A stretch of 36,389 nucleotides of DNA. Origin: [Clostridium] citroniae WAL-17108 (GTDB lineage Bacteria > Bacillota > Clostridia > Lachnospirales > Lachnospiraceae). Below the pieces are notes generated by a model that made no database searches, was not told the DNA's origin, and was given only the letters and a program-made list of their open reading frames with translations. A program made the position numbers and the translations under genes. Positions 23,733 to 31,138 of the stretch are shown piece by piece. The stretch spans positions 248,330 through 284,718 of the forward strand of contig NZ_JH376428.1 of the NCBI RefSeq assembly GCF_000233455.1. Direction: 5' to 3'. Every line of letters starts with the position of its first letter. Within the stretch, counting starts at the first letter, position 1.

Positions 23733-24509
23733 TCAGCTCCTGTCTTCCTTGATCAGCCTGCGGATGGCTTCCACCGCCACCTTGATCGCAGCCTCGGTGT
23801 CATGTACAATGGGATTATCCAGCCCCGCATTCTGCCGTTCCTGGTTACCCACCACCAGGAAATCGGAGCCGCAGCGCACGCGCAGATGGCTTGCTGCAAT
23901 AAATAAAGCCGCGGATTCCATCTCAGACGCCTTGCATCCCATGCGCTTCCATGCCTCCCACTTATTGAGGAGCTCATAGCTTACCGGCATCCTTTCCGGT
24001 TCATGCTGTCCGTAAAATGCATCCTTGCACTCCACAACCCCTGCATGATAGGTATATCCCAATGCCTTTGCCGCTGAAACCAGCGCGTTGGTCACATCCA
24101 GGTCCGCCACCGCGGGATATTCGATGGGGGCGTATTCCTTGCTGGTTCCCTCCATACGGATGGCTCCCGTGGCAACTACGATGTCCCCGCCTTTTACATT
24201 CATCTCCATCCCGCCGCAGGTTCCCACCCGGATAAATGTGTCCGCGCCGCACAGCACCAGCTCCTCCAGGGCAATGGACGCGGAGGGGCCGCCGATACCG
24301 GTTGAGGTCACACTGACCTTCTCCCCGTCCAGCCAGCCTGTATATGTGATATATTCCCTGCTGTCCGCTACCAACCGGGCATTGTCAAAATGCTTTGCGA
24401 TTTTCTCACAGCGCTTCGGGTCCCCCGGCATGATCACATAGCGGCCCACATCGCCTTTTCTAATCTGTAAATGATATTGTAATCCTTCTTCTCCAGAATA
24501 ATTCTGCAT
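23733..24509 (-). CDS. udp: uridine phosphorylase (nucleoside phosphorylase family)
   Basis: A 258-residue PNP/UDP family 1 phosphorylase: phosphate-site residues in MPGDPKRCEKIA, then SVTSTGIGGPSASIALEEL, FIRVGTCGG, and the nucleoside-site string KASEMESAALF. It converts uridine and phosphate to uracil and ribose 1-phosphate; related enzymes act on other nucleosides, but the neighbouring cytidine deaminase favours uridine. ATG at 24509 has AGGAGA eight bases ahead; an upstream in-frame ATG at 24587 would add 26 basic, non-conserved residues. A 125-base gap precedes it. Confidence 0.92.
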   Translation of the reverse strand: MQNYSGEEGLQYHLQIRKGDVGRYVIMPGDPKRCEKIAKHFDNARLVADSREYITYTGWLDGEKVSVTSTGIGGPSASIALEELVLCGADTFIRVGTCGGMEMNVKGGDIVVATGAIRMEGTSKEYAPIEYPAVADLDVTNALVSAAKALGYTYHAGVVECKDAFYGQHEPERMPVSYELLNKWEAWKRMGCKASEMESAALFIAASHLRVRCGSDFLVVGNQERQNAGLDNPIVHDTEAAIKVAVEAIRRLIKEDRS

Positions 24510-24634
24510 GCTGCTTCTCTCCTCACAAGGGCGTGTCTTAACATTGGTTTTGCCAGCTGCACGTCCGATCCTCTTATTCTTTTCCACGTCTTTTGATCGT
24601 GGGCTTTCCTATGATGTTTTAGGCAGAGCGGCCG

Positions 24635-25075
24635 TCATTTGCGGGAATCCGCAGGCACTGCCTCCTTCAGGTTATCCGGCCCAAAACCCAATGGCAGCAG
24701 TTCTTCCAGAAGGAACGTCCTCACCTTGCCACCGCCGTTTTCCAGAATGATCCTGAAGGTTTTTGGATCGCAGAATTCCATCATTACCTGACGGCAGACT
24801 CCACAAGGGGCACACATCTCCCCTGTCCGGCCTTCCCCGGGACCACCCACGATCGCAATGGCTTCAAATTCCCGTTCTCCCTCTGATACTGCTTTAAAAA
24901 ACGCGGTGCGTTCCGCACAGTTGGTGGGACCATAGGAGGCATTCTCAATATTGCATCCGAGATAAACCGTTCCTGATCTTGTAAGAAGCGCTGCCCCTAC
25001 CCTGAAACCTGAATATGGGGTATATGCCTGTTCCCTGCCTTTGCAGGCCAACTCTATCAGCTCTGTTTCATTCAT
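24635..25075 (-). CDS. cdd: cytidine deaminase
   Basis: A 146-residue enzyme of the homotetrameric class. Zinc and catalytic motifs are CAERTA (Cys ligand and the proton-shuttling Glu) and PCGVCRQ (two Cys ligands); NIENASYGPTNCAER and YTPYSGFRVGAAL are typical. It deaminates cytidine and deoxycytidine to uridine forms, which udp then cleaves. The C-terminal tail after LLPLGFGPDNL is about 12 residues longer than in many relatives. It begins 13 bases after the Crp/Fnr-type gene. Confidence 0.95.
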   Translation of the reverse strand: MNETELIELACKGREQAYTPYSGFRVGAALLTRSGTVYLGCNIENASYGPTNCAERTAFFKAVSEGEREFEAIAIVGGPGEGRTGEMCAPCGVCRQVMMEFCDPKTFRIILENGGGKVRTFLLEELLPLGFGPDNLKEAVPADSRK

Positions 25076-25088
25076 CCTTTATTCCTCC

Positions 25089-25814
25089 CTACTGCTCGAT
25101 GATCTTGGATATGAACCCCCGTATCATTTCATACTGTTCCATATCAATGGATATTTTATTTCCCTGGCGTGAGATCCATCCGTCATCCTCAAACTTTTTT
25201 ACTGCCCGGTTCACTGTCTTTACACACAGACCGGAGGAATCCGAGAGTTCCTGCCTTGTACTGCTGATCTGAAGCACGCCGTTCTTCTCATATTTCTGGT
25301 ACATGTCCATCAGCAGCAGCGCCAGACGGTCGGAACCCTGAAGAAACAGATAGGCCCGGCTGCTTCTCCCCTGTTCCAGGAGATATTCCCCAATGGCCTT
25401 TGCCTCCTGCTTCAGGGCGCGTATATCTGTCCTGAGCCACTCCGCGAATTTGTCCCTGGGTATCTTCACAAAGGTACAGGGGGTTACCGTCTGGAGGGTG
25501 GTCTTGTAGGTATCCAGATCCATCACCACCTCCATCCCGCCCATGGCATACAGGCCTTCAAACCGCATAAAGTCAAAGGCGATTCCGTATATACGGTAAT
25601 CCACGGCCTTGATCACGCCCTTTCCGATAAAGAAAATGGCGTCCGCCGGTGCATTTTCCTTGACAAATATAACGTCCTTGTCCATCTCGACAATCCGGAA
25701 GGAGTCCATCAGCCAGGCCGGGGCGCTGCAAAAATAATCCTCAAACTGCTGTCTCCGTCCCTTATCCAATTCATTCAAAAAAGGCAATGCCCTGCACAAA
25801 CTGCTCATGTCCAT
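25089..25814 (-). CDS. Crp/Fnr family transcription regulator
   Basis: A 241-residue regulator: cyclic-nucleotide-binding fold about 15-140 (VIFVKENAPADAIFFIGKGVIKAV) and a C-terminal winged helix-turn-helix (TRQELSDSSGLCVKTVNRAVKKFEDDGWISRQGNKISI). No N-terminal Cys cluster of the FNR type is visible, and the phosphate-binding Arg motif for cAMP is not clear, so the ligand is unknown. The ATG at 25814 has AGGAGG nine bases upstream; a TTG eight codons earlier keeps the frame but has no site. Being inside the nucleoside operon, it most likely controls that operon in response to a nucleoside-derived signal. Confidence 0.87.
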   Translation of the reverse strand: MDMSSLCRALPFLNELDKGRRQQFEDYFCSAPAWLMDSFRIVEMDKDVIFVKENAPADAIFFIGKGVIKAVDYRIYGIAFDFMRFEGLYAMGGMEVVMDLDTYKTTLQTVTPCTFVKIPRDKFAEWLRTDIRALKQEAKAIGEYLLEQGRSSRAYLFLQGSDRLALLLMDMYQKYEKNGVLQISSTRQELSDSSGLCVKTVNRAVKKFEDDGWISRQGNKISIDMEQYEMIRGFISKIIEQ

Positions 25815-25849
25815 GCTGATAGTCCTCCTGATTCCCAATTGTACTTATA

Positions 25850-26992
25850 TTACTTGATCAAATCAACCTTCACGATGTCGGTTGGAACAGCACTGGCCTG
25901 CGTTGCAACCGTGTCATTGGCAACCTGAATGGTTCCGTCCTTCAGCATCTCATACAGCTCATCATACTTTTCCTGGGTAAACACCTTAAACTTGGATGTC
26001 TCCATGGGGAGCATGATGCCGTTTTCCTTTGCATCCAGTGTCACTGACTTTCCGCCCTCAAAGTTTCCGTCATAATATCCTGCAACCGCATCATAAACAG
26101 AATCGCCCAGATTCTTCATGGCTGAGGTGATAACGGTAGCAGACTCGGAAGACTGATCCACGTCCACGCCGATCACCACTTTGCCTGCGGACTCCGCAGC
26201 CTTCATAACAGAGTTGCCCACACCGCCGCCGCAGGCGAAAATGCACTCGGTCCCTTCATTATACCACGCTGCCGCCTTGGCATTGTTCTCCGGTGACGCG
26301 TCAAAATTTCCAACGTATGTATACTTAACTGAAACACTTCCCGGCTCAAGCCCCATCTCCTTGGCAGCCGCGTCCGCGCCCTGGATGAAACCGTAGCCGT
26401 AACGGATCACTGCAGGAACAGCAATACCGCCCATGAAACCTAACTGAGTATACCCTTCCGTCACAGCCGCATAGCCTGCCAGGTATCCGGCCTGCTCCTC
26501 CGCATAGAAGATTGACAAAACATTGCTTTCAATCTTAACATCATCGCCGGACTTAGGTTCCGCATCAATGATAATGAACTTAATATCAGGATACTTAGTC
26601 TGTGACTCATAGATGGGAACCTCGAACAGGAAGCCCGGTGTCACGATCACCTTTGCCCCGCCTTTTACAGCAAGGTTGATGGAGTTGATACAAGCCTCAT
26701 CCGACTTTTCATTGGGCTTATAATACTTGCAGGTCAGGTTGTTGTCCTTGGCATATGCTTCAAGTCCCTCCCATGAACCCTGGTTAAATGACTTGTCGTC
26801 AATGGTACCTACGTCCGTGATCAGGGCCAGTTCATATCCCTCCTGGGAACTGCCTGCTTCTGCGCCGCTCTCAGCCGCTGTCCCGGCGCTGTTGGAATCC
26901 GTGTTGCCGGAAGCTCCCGGTTTCTGTACACACCCGGCAAGACTTGCCGCCATGGCTGCTGCCAATACCACACTTAATAAACGTTTCTTCAT
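25850..26992 (-). CDS. BMP family nucleoside-binding lipoprotein
   Basis: A 380-residue lipoprotein (LLSVVLAAAMAASLAGC) of the BMP/Med family, the extracellular binding part of nucleoside ABC importers. Family strings: LALITDVGTIDDKSFNQGSWEGLEAYAKDN, KVIVTPGFLFE, GYLAGYAAV, AACGGGVGNSVMKAA (as FACGGGVGNSV) and VIGVDVDQS. ATG at 26992 has GGAGGAAG ahead; an ATG five codons upstream has none. The Ser/Ala/Gly linker after the Cys is typical. It is the fourth transporter gene rather than the first, the reverse of the common order. Confidence 0.94.
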   Translation of the reverse strand: MKKRLLSVVLAAAMAASLAGCVQKPGASGNTDSNSAGTAAESGAEAGSSQEGYELALITDVGTIDDKSFNQGSWEGLEAYAKDNNLTCKYYKPNEKSDEACINSINLAVKGGAKVIVTPGFLFEVPIYESQTKYPDIKFIIIDAEPKSGDDVKIESNVLSIFYAEEQAGYLAGYAAVTEGYTQLGFMGGIAVPAVIRYGYGFIQGADAAAKEMGLEPGSVSVKYTYVGNFDASPENNAKAAAWYNEGTECIFACGGGVGNSVMKAAESAGKVVIGVDVDQSSESATVITSAMKNLGDSVYDAVAGYYDGNFEGGKSVTLDAKENGIMLPMETSKFKVFTQEKYDELYEMLKDGTIQVANDTVATQASAVPTDIVKVDLIK

Positions 26993-27037
26993 TTTTACTT
27001 CCTCCATTTTACTATTTATTTTAATTAATTGAAATCA

Positions 27038-27991
27038 CTATCTGCTTCCCTTGTCATATGGGATCCCCTCTGCCCTGGGCGCCTGGGATGCCTTGGATAA
27101 AAATGCCAGAACGATCAGGGTTGCGATATAAGGGATCATCTTATATACCTCATTGGGTATGGGCAGGGATTTTAACACCGGTATGGCCGAATAAGCGCTG
27201 GCCAGCGTCTTCATGATGCCGAAGAAAAATGCCGCCATCAGTATTTTGTTGCTTCTCCACTGACCAAAGATCAATACCGCGATTGCCAGGAAACCGTAAC
27301 CGGCCACGCTGGCATTAAAGTTGGTGGATGTTGGGATCACGAATACCAGGCCTCCGATCCCACCCAGCACACCGGATATGATGACCCCGGCGTAGCGGAT
27401 CTTTACCACGTTCACACCCACGGAATCCGCCGCACCGGGATGCTCGCCGCACGCCCGAAGCCTCAGTCCGAACCGTGTGCGCTTGATCACAAATGCTGCC
27501 GCAATAAAGATCAGGATCCCCAGATAAGTGGTGATGTAACAGTTTTTAAAGAACATATCTCCCAGCACCGGAATATCCCCCAGCACCGGCACCTTATCAA
27601 TATGAAACGTGTCATTAAACTGGATCTGCTGCACTCCCTGGATCATCCGCGCCGTGAAAATAGCAAAGGCAGGCGCGAACATGTTCAGGGCCGTACCGCT
27701 GATGGTCTGGTCCGCTTTCATGTTGATGGCTGCAAATGCATGGAGCAGTGAGAAAATTCCTCCGGCCACTCCCACGATCAGAATGGTCAAAAGCAGCAGT
27801 CCCTGTCCGCTCATCCTGTCCTGGAAGGTATTGATGAAAAAGATTCCCACAAAGGCTCCCATTACCATAATGCCCTCAAGGGCAATGTTGATCACGCCGC
27901 TGCGCTCCGAGTACATTGCACCAATGGCCACAATCAGAAGCGGAATTGCAAAATACATGGTCTGCTGTACAACAAAATACAATACGCTCAT
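27038..27991 (-). CDS. nucleoside ABC transporter permease (second)
   Basis: A 317-residue membrane protein of the BPD_transp_2 family (YufQ/NupQ-like): YSERSGVINIALEGIMVMGAFVGI at the start, a long cytoplasmic loop RTRFGLRLRACGEHPGAADSVGVNV that contacts the ATPase, and GVLGGIGGLVFV. It has about nine or ten membrane segments. The ATG overlaps the stop of the first permease by four bases (ATGA). Confidence 0.94.
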   Translation of the reverse strand: MSVLYFVVQQTMYFAIPLLIVAIGAMYSERSGVINIALEGIMVMGAFVGIFFINTFQDRMSGQGLLLLTILIVGVAGGIFSLLHAFAAINMKADQTISGTALNMFAPAFAIFTARMIQGVQQIQFNDTFHIDKVPVLGDIPVLGDMFFKNCYITTYLGILIFIAAAFVIKRTRFGLRLRACGEHPGAADSVGVNVVKIRYAGVIISGVLGGIGGLVFVIPTSTNFNASVAGYGFLAIAVLIFGQWRSNKILMAAFFFGIMKTLASAYSAIPVLKSLPIPNEVYKMIPYIATLIVLAFLSKASQAPRAEGIPYDKGSR

Positions 27992-29166
27992 CGCGTGCCC
28001 TCCTTTCCGGTCTTAACCCCCGGCTCCTGCTTCTTTGCTCCATCTGCATCTTTAGTTCCGGCTGCCTTACCCGCCTCCGACTTTTTTGACTTGCGCATCT
28101 GGATCTTATAGATCAGTGTGCGGAACAAAAGAGACAGCGCGCCGCAGTAGATGATGGCCGCAATTATGATATCGATCACTTCCGGCACAAAATCAAAGAG
28201 CTGCATATTGTACCCGCCCACTGTGATGTGTCCGATAAACAGTCCCGCAAACAGGATCCCCACGGGATTGGAAAGCCCCAGAAGGGCAACTGATATTCCT
28301 GAAAAACCTTCCGGCGCGATCACATCCAGCACCTGCATATATTTTCCCGAATTAGCCAGGTATAAAAGGGCTCCGCCAATTCCTGAAAGCGCTCCTGCGA
28401 TCACCATGGACAGTACAATGTTCCGCTTTTCGTTAATACCCGCATATTTGCTGGCGTCAGGATTCTTGCCGCAGGCTTTGAGTTCATATCCGAAGGTAGT
28501 CTTATTCAGTATGACATAGATCAGGATAACGAACAGGATCGCTATAAGGATCCCCACATTGATGTTGGTCCCGGGAAAGAGGCGGTCCAGACCGGCCTTG
28601 GGTAAATTAGCCCCTGCCGCCACTGGAAGTGTCTGGTTCTTAACCTGGTCATATACGGTCTTCTGGATCAGCATGTTAACAAGGTACATGCCGATATAGT
28701 TCATCATGATGGAGGCGATCACCTCATTTACATTAAAAAATGCTTTTAAGAATCCTGGTACAAACCCCCAAATGGCACCGGCCAGCAATGCTGCCATGAG
28801 CGCCACAAGGCAATGGACGCCTGCCGGAAGAAAGGTGAACTTAACTCCCACAAATACCGCTGCGAAAGCCCCTGCCGTAAACTGCCCCGAGGAACCGATA
28901 TTAAAAAGTCCTGTCTTAAATGCAAACCCCACGGAAAGTCCCGTCATAATGATCGGTGTTGCCAGGTAAAGCATTTGCCCGATCCCCTGGATCCCATCTG
29001 TAAATCCTCCCTGAAGCACCATCATGAACCCATAAAAAGCCTGTCCGGGATTGCTGGCAAAAAGGATGATCAAGCCGAATAGAAGCCCGCAGATGATCGC
29101 AAGAATGGAGGAACTGAAATTTACGATCCCCTCTCCATGAAACAGATTCCTACACTTATCTTTCAT
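27988..29166 (-). CDS. nucleoside ABC transporter permease (first)
   Basis: A 392-residue permease (YufP/NupP-like) of the same family as the next gene, to which it is homologous: FKTGLFNIGSSGQFTAGAFAAV, FGYELKACGKNPDASKYAGIN, GALSGIGGALLYL. Its C-terminal 40 residues are a charged Lys/Gly/Ala-rich cytoplasmic tail. ATG at 29166 has AAGGAG eight bases ahead and overlaps the ATPase end by 11 bases; an in-frame ATG three codons upstream is less likely. Confidence 0.93.
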   Translation of the reverse strand: MKDKCRNLFHGEGIVNFSSSILAIICGLLFGLIILFASNPGQAFYGFMMVLQGGFTDGIQGIGQMLYLATPIIMTGLSVGFAFKTGLFNIGSSGQFTAGAFAAVFVGVKFTFLPAGVHCLVALMAALLAGAIWGFVPGFLKAFFNVNEVIASIMMNYIGMYLVNMLIQKTVYDQVKNQTLPVAAGANLPKAGLDRLFPGTNINVGILIAILFVILIYVILNKTTFGYELKACGKNPDASKYAGINEKRNIVLSMVIAGALSGIGGALLYLANSGKYMQVLDVIAPEGFSGISVALLGLSNPVGILFAGLFIGHITVGGYNMQLFDFVPEVIDIIIAAIIYCGALSLLFRTLIYKIQMRKSKKSEAGKAAGTKDADGAKKQEPGVKTGKEGTR

Positions 29167-30688
29167 ACTCCACACTCCTTTTTGCTCCAGCCATATACAG
29201 GCCCAGTTCCTCTGTGGTAATTTCCCCGGGATTCAGATCCCCCACAATCTCCCCTTCATACATCACCAGGATCCGGTCGCTGATATTCATGACCTCATCC
29301 AGTTCCAGGGATATCAGCAAAACAGCTTTTCCTGCGTCCCTCTGGGCGATCAGCTGTTCATGGATATACTCAATGGCTCCCACATCCAGTCCCCGGACCG
29401 GCTGCACTGCTATGACGATCTCAGGATTGCGGTCCAGCTCCCTTGCAATAATCGCTTTCTGCTGGTTTCCGCCCGACATCCCCCTCACAATACTCTTTTC
29501 GCCCTGGCCGGAGCGGATGTCAAACTTTTGGATCAGGACTTTGGCATATTCCCTTATGGCGTCAAACCTGAGGAATCCATGTCTCTGAAACCGCCTTGTG
29601 TAATAGGACTGAAGCACGAGATTTTCCTCCAGTGTATCATCCAGTACCAAACCGTGCTTATGCCGGTCCTCAGGAATATGGGCCATGCCGTCCAGACATT
29701 TCTGCCGGATGGATTCCTTTGTGATATTCTTTCCATTGAGGATCACCTCCCCCTTTTCCACGGGCATCAGTCCTGTAATCCCATAGACCAGTTCCGACTG
29801 ACCGTTACCGTCAATACCGGCCACACAGAGGATCTCCCCTTTTCTTACCTGGAAGGAAACATCTCTGACAGAATCCTTTCCTGAATGCCTGGATTTTATG
29901 GTCAGGTTCTTCACCTCCAGGACGGCATTCCCAGGATCCATGTCCTGCTTTTCAATAATGAAATTCACTTTCCTGCCAACCATCATTTCAGACATTGCTT
30001 CCTTGGAAGTCTCCGCCACATCGATGGTCCCAATATATTTCCCTTTGCGCAGAACGCTGCACCGGTCCGCCACTTCCTTGATCTCATTTAGTTTATGGGT
30101 GATAAAAATAATGGACTTTCCTTCCTTTACCAGCTGTTTCATCACCTTCATCAGTTCGCTGATCTCCTGGGGTGTCAGCACGGCCGTGGGTTCATCGAAG
30201 ATCAGGATCTCATTGTCGCAGTAAAGCATTTTCAGGATCTCAACTCTCTGCTGCATGCCCACTGTAATGTCTTCTATATAAGCATCAGGGTCAATTTTAA
30301 ACTTATACCGTTCGCTCAGCTCCACCACCCGTTTCCTGGCTTCATCCATCTTGAGAATGCCCATGTTTGTGGTTTCCCTGCCCAGCACGATACTTTCCAG
30401 GACCGTAAAATTATGTACTAATTTAAAATGCTGGTGAACCATCCCAATCCCCAACGCATTGGCATCATTGGGATTGTCGATCTTTACCTTTTTCCCGTTC
30501 ATGAGGATTTCTCCCTCCTCCGGCTGGTACAAACCAAAGAGGACACTCATAAGGGTAGATTTTCCCGCCCCATTCTCCCCAAGCAGCGCATGTATTTCCC
30601 CTTTTCTCACCTTCAGGGTAATATCATCATTGGCTTTAAAACTTCCAAACTGCTTGGTAATGTGGTTCATCTCAATTACATATTCCAC
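29156..30688 (-). CDS. nucleoside ABC transporter ATPase, double domain
   Basis: A 510-residue protein with two ATPase domains in tandem (YufO/NupO-like). Domain 1 (about 1-245) has Walker A GENGAGKST, a signature-like VGMQQRVEI and Walker B ILIFDEPTAV. Domain 2 (about 255-500) has a degenerate Walker A GIDGNGQSE, signature MSGGNQQK and Walker B-like VIAVQPVRGLD, as is usual in this class, where the second site is inactive. It is first in the operon, directly after the 13-bp repeat leader; GAAAGGAAGG lies ahead of the ATG. Confidence 0.94.
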   Translation of the reverse strand: MEYVIEMNHITKQFGSFKANDDITLKVRKGEIHALLGENGAGKSTLMSVLFGLYQPEEGEILMNGKKVKIDNPNDANALGIGMVHQHFKLVHNFTVLESIVLGRETTNMGILKMDEARKRVVELSERYKFKIDPDAYIEDITVGMQQRVEILKMLYCDNEILIFDEPTAVLTPQEISELMKVMKQLVKEGKSIIFITHKLNEIKEVADRCSVLRKGKYIGTIDVAETSKEAMSEMMVGRKVNFIIEKQDMDPGNAVLEVKNLTIKSRHSGKDSVRDVSFQVRKGEILCVAGIDGNGQSELVYGITGLMPVEKGEVILNGKNITKESIRQKCLDGMAHIPEDRHKHGLVLDDTLEENLVLQSYYTRRFQRHGFLRFDAIREYAKVLIQKFDIRSGQGEKSIVRGMSGGNQQKAIIARELDRNPEIVIAVQPVRGLDVGAIEYIHEQLIAQRDAGKAVLLISLELDEVMNISDRILVMYEGEIVGDLNPGEITTEELGLYMAGAKRSVEYER

Positions 30689-30714
30689 ATCCGTACCTTC
30701 CTTTCACTGTAAAT

Positions 30715-30805
30715 TGATCCATCAAACTGATCCATCAAAGTAATCCTTTAAAGTAATCCTTTAAAATAATCCTTTAAAATAATCCTTTAAAATAATTTCT
30801 CAAAA
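30715..30805. repeat. 13-bp degenerate tandem repeats in the operon leader
   Basis: Seven units of 13 bases: TGATCCATCAAA(C/G) twice, TAATCCTTTAAA(G/A) four times (starts 30741, 30754, 30767, 30780), and TAATTTCTCAAAA. Read on the transcript strand each central unit gives AAAGGATTATTTT, so the 5' leader carries a Shine-Dalgarno-like AAAGGA every 13 bases ahead of the ATPase start. Confidence 0.85.
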
Positions 30806-30838
30806 TCCGTTCCTCAAAACAACGTTTTGTTCTGCAAC

Positions 30839-30868
30839 AATATTAAAACATTTGTGAAATTTGCAAAA
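30839..30868 (-). promoter_or_regulatory. candidate promoter of the nucleoside operon
   Basis: On the minus strand TTTTGC, 17 bases, TAATAT (or TTGCAA, 17 bases, ATATTG two bases on), about 150 bases ahead of the first gene. The boxes match consensus only partly, and the -35 box overlaps the 20-bp palindrome next to it. Confidence 0.45.
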
Positions 30869-30884
30869 GGACTCCAGTCCTTTT
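30865..30884. promoter_or_regulatory. perfect 20-bp palindrome, candidate operator
   Basis: AAAAGGACT (30865-30873) and AGTCCTTTT (30876-30884) are perfect nine-base inverted arms around two bases. It overlaps the presumed -35 box of the nucleoside operon. The Crp/Fnr-type regulator of the operon is a natural candidate to bind, although the arms do not match the classic TGTGA or TTGAT half sites. On the plus strand it also resembles a terminator (six T follow), but no plus-strand gene precedes it. Confidence 0.55.
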
Positions 30885-31020
30885 TTGAGTATTAATTTGT
30901 TTTTCAGTTATTTTATCCATAAATTACGTCTTACATTTATGCAATATGCACATATTTTTAATATGCTTTTTATCAATGATCATGGCGGCTAATAAACAGA
31001 TCCATAATTTCTGTCCAGTT

Positions 31021-31088
31021 AGCAAAATAAAATAGCGTCCCCGGCTTTGGTTCCCCCCTTAAGGAAAACCGCTACCGGAAAACGCTAT
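31021..31088 (-). terminator. rho-independent terminator of the 5'-nucleotidase gene
   Basis: ATAGCGT (31032-31038) and ACGCTAT (31082-31088) form the base of a long hairpin, with inner pairing GGTTTTCC/GGGGAACC on the minus strand. TTTATTTTGCT follows. It lies 51 bases after the nucleotidase stop codon. Confidence 0.72.
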
Positions 31089-31138
31089 CTTATATTTCTG
31101 CAATCATTATTTCTGCCTGGGACTGCGATACAAGCTCC

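Larger units (their letters stand above)
30689..31031. other. leader and promoter region of the nucleoside operon
   Basis: No gene. The stretch holds, from the gene outward, a 13-bp tandem repeat array (30715-30805), a small inverted repeat CAAAAC/GTTTTG (30815-30829), a probable promoter (30839-30868) and a 20-bp palindrome (30865-30884). The rest, 30885-31020, is A/T-rich without a further signal I can support. Confidence 0.6.
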
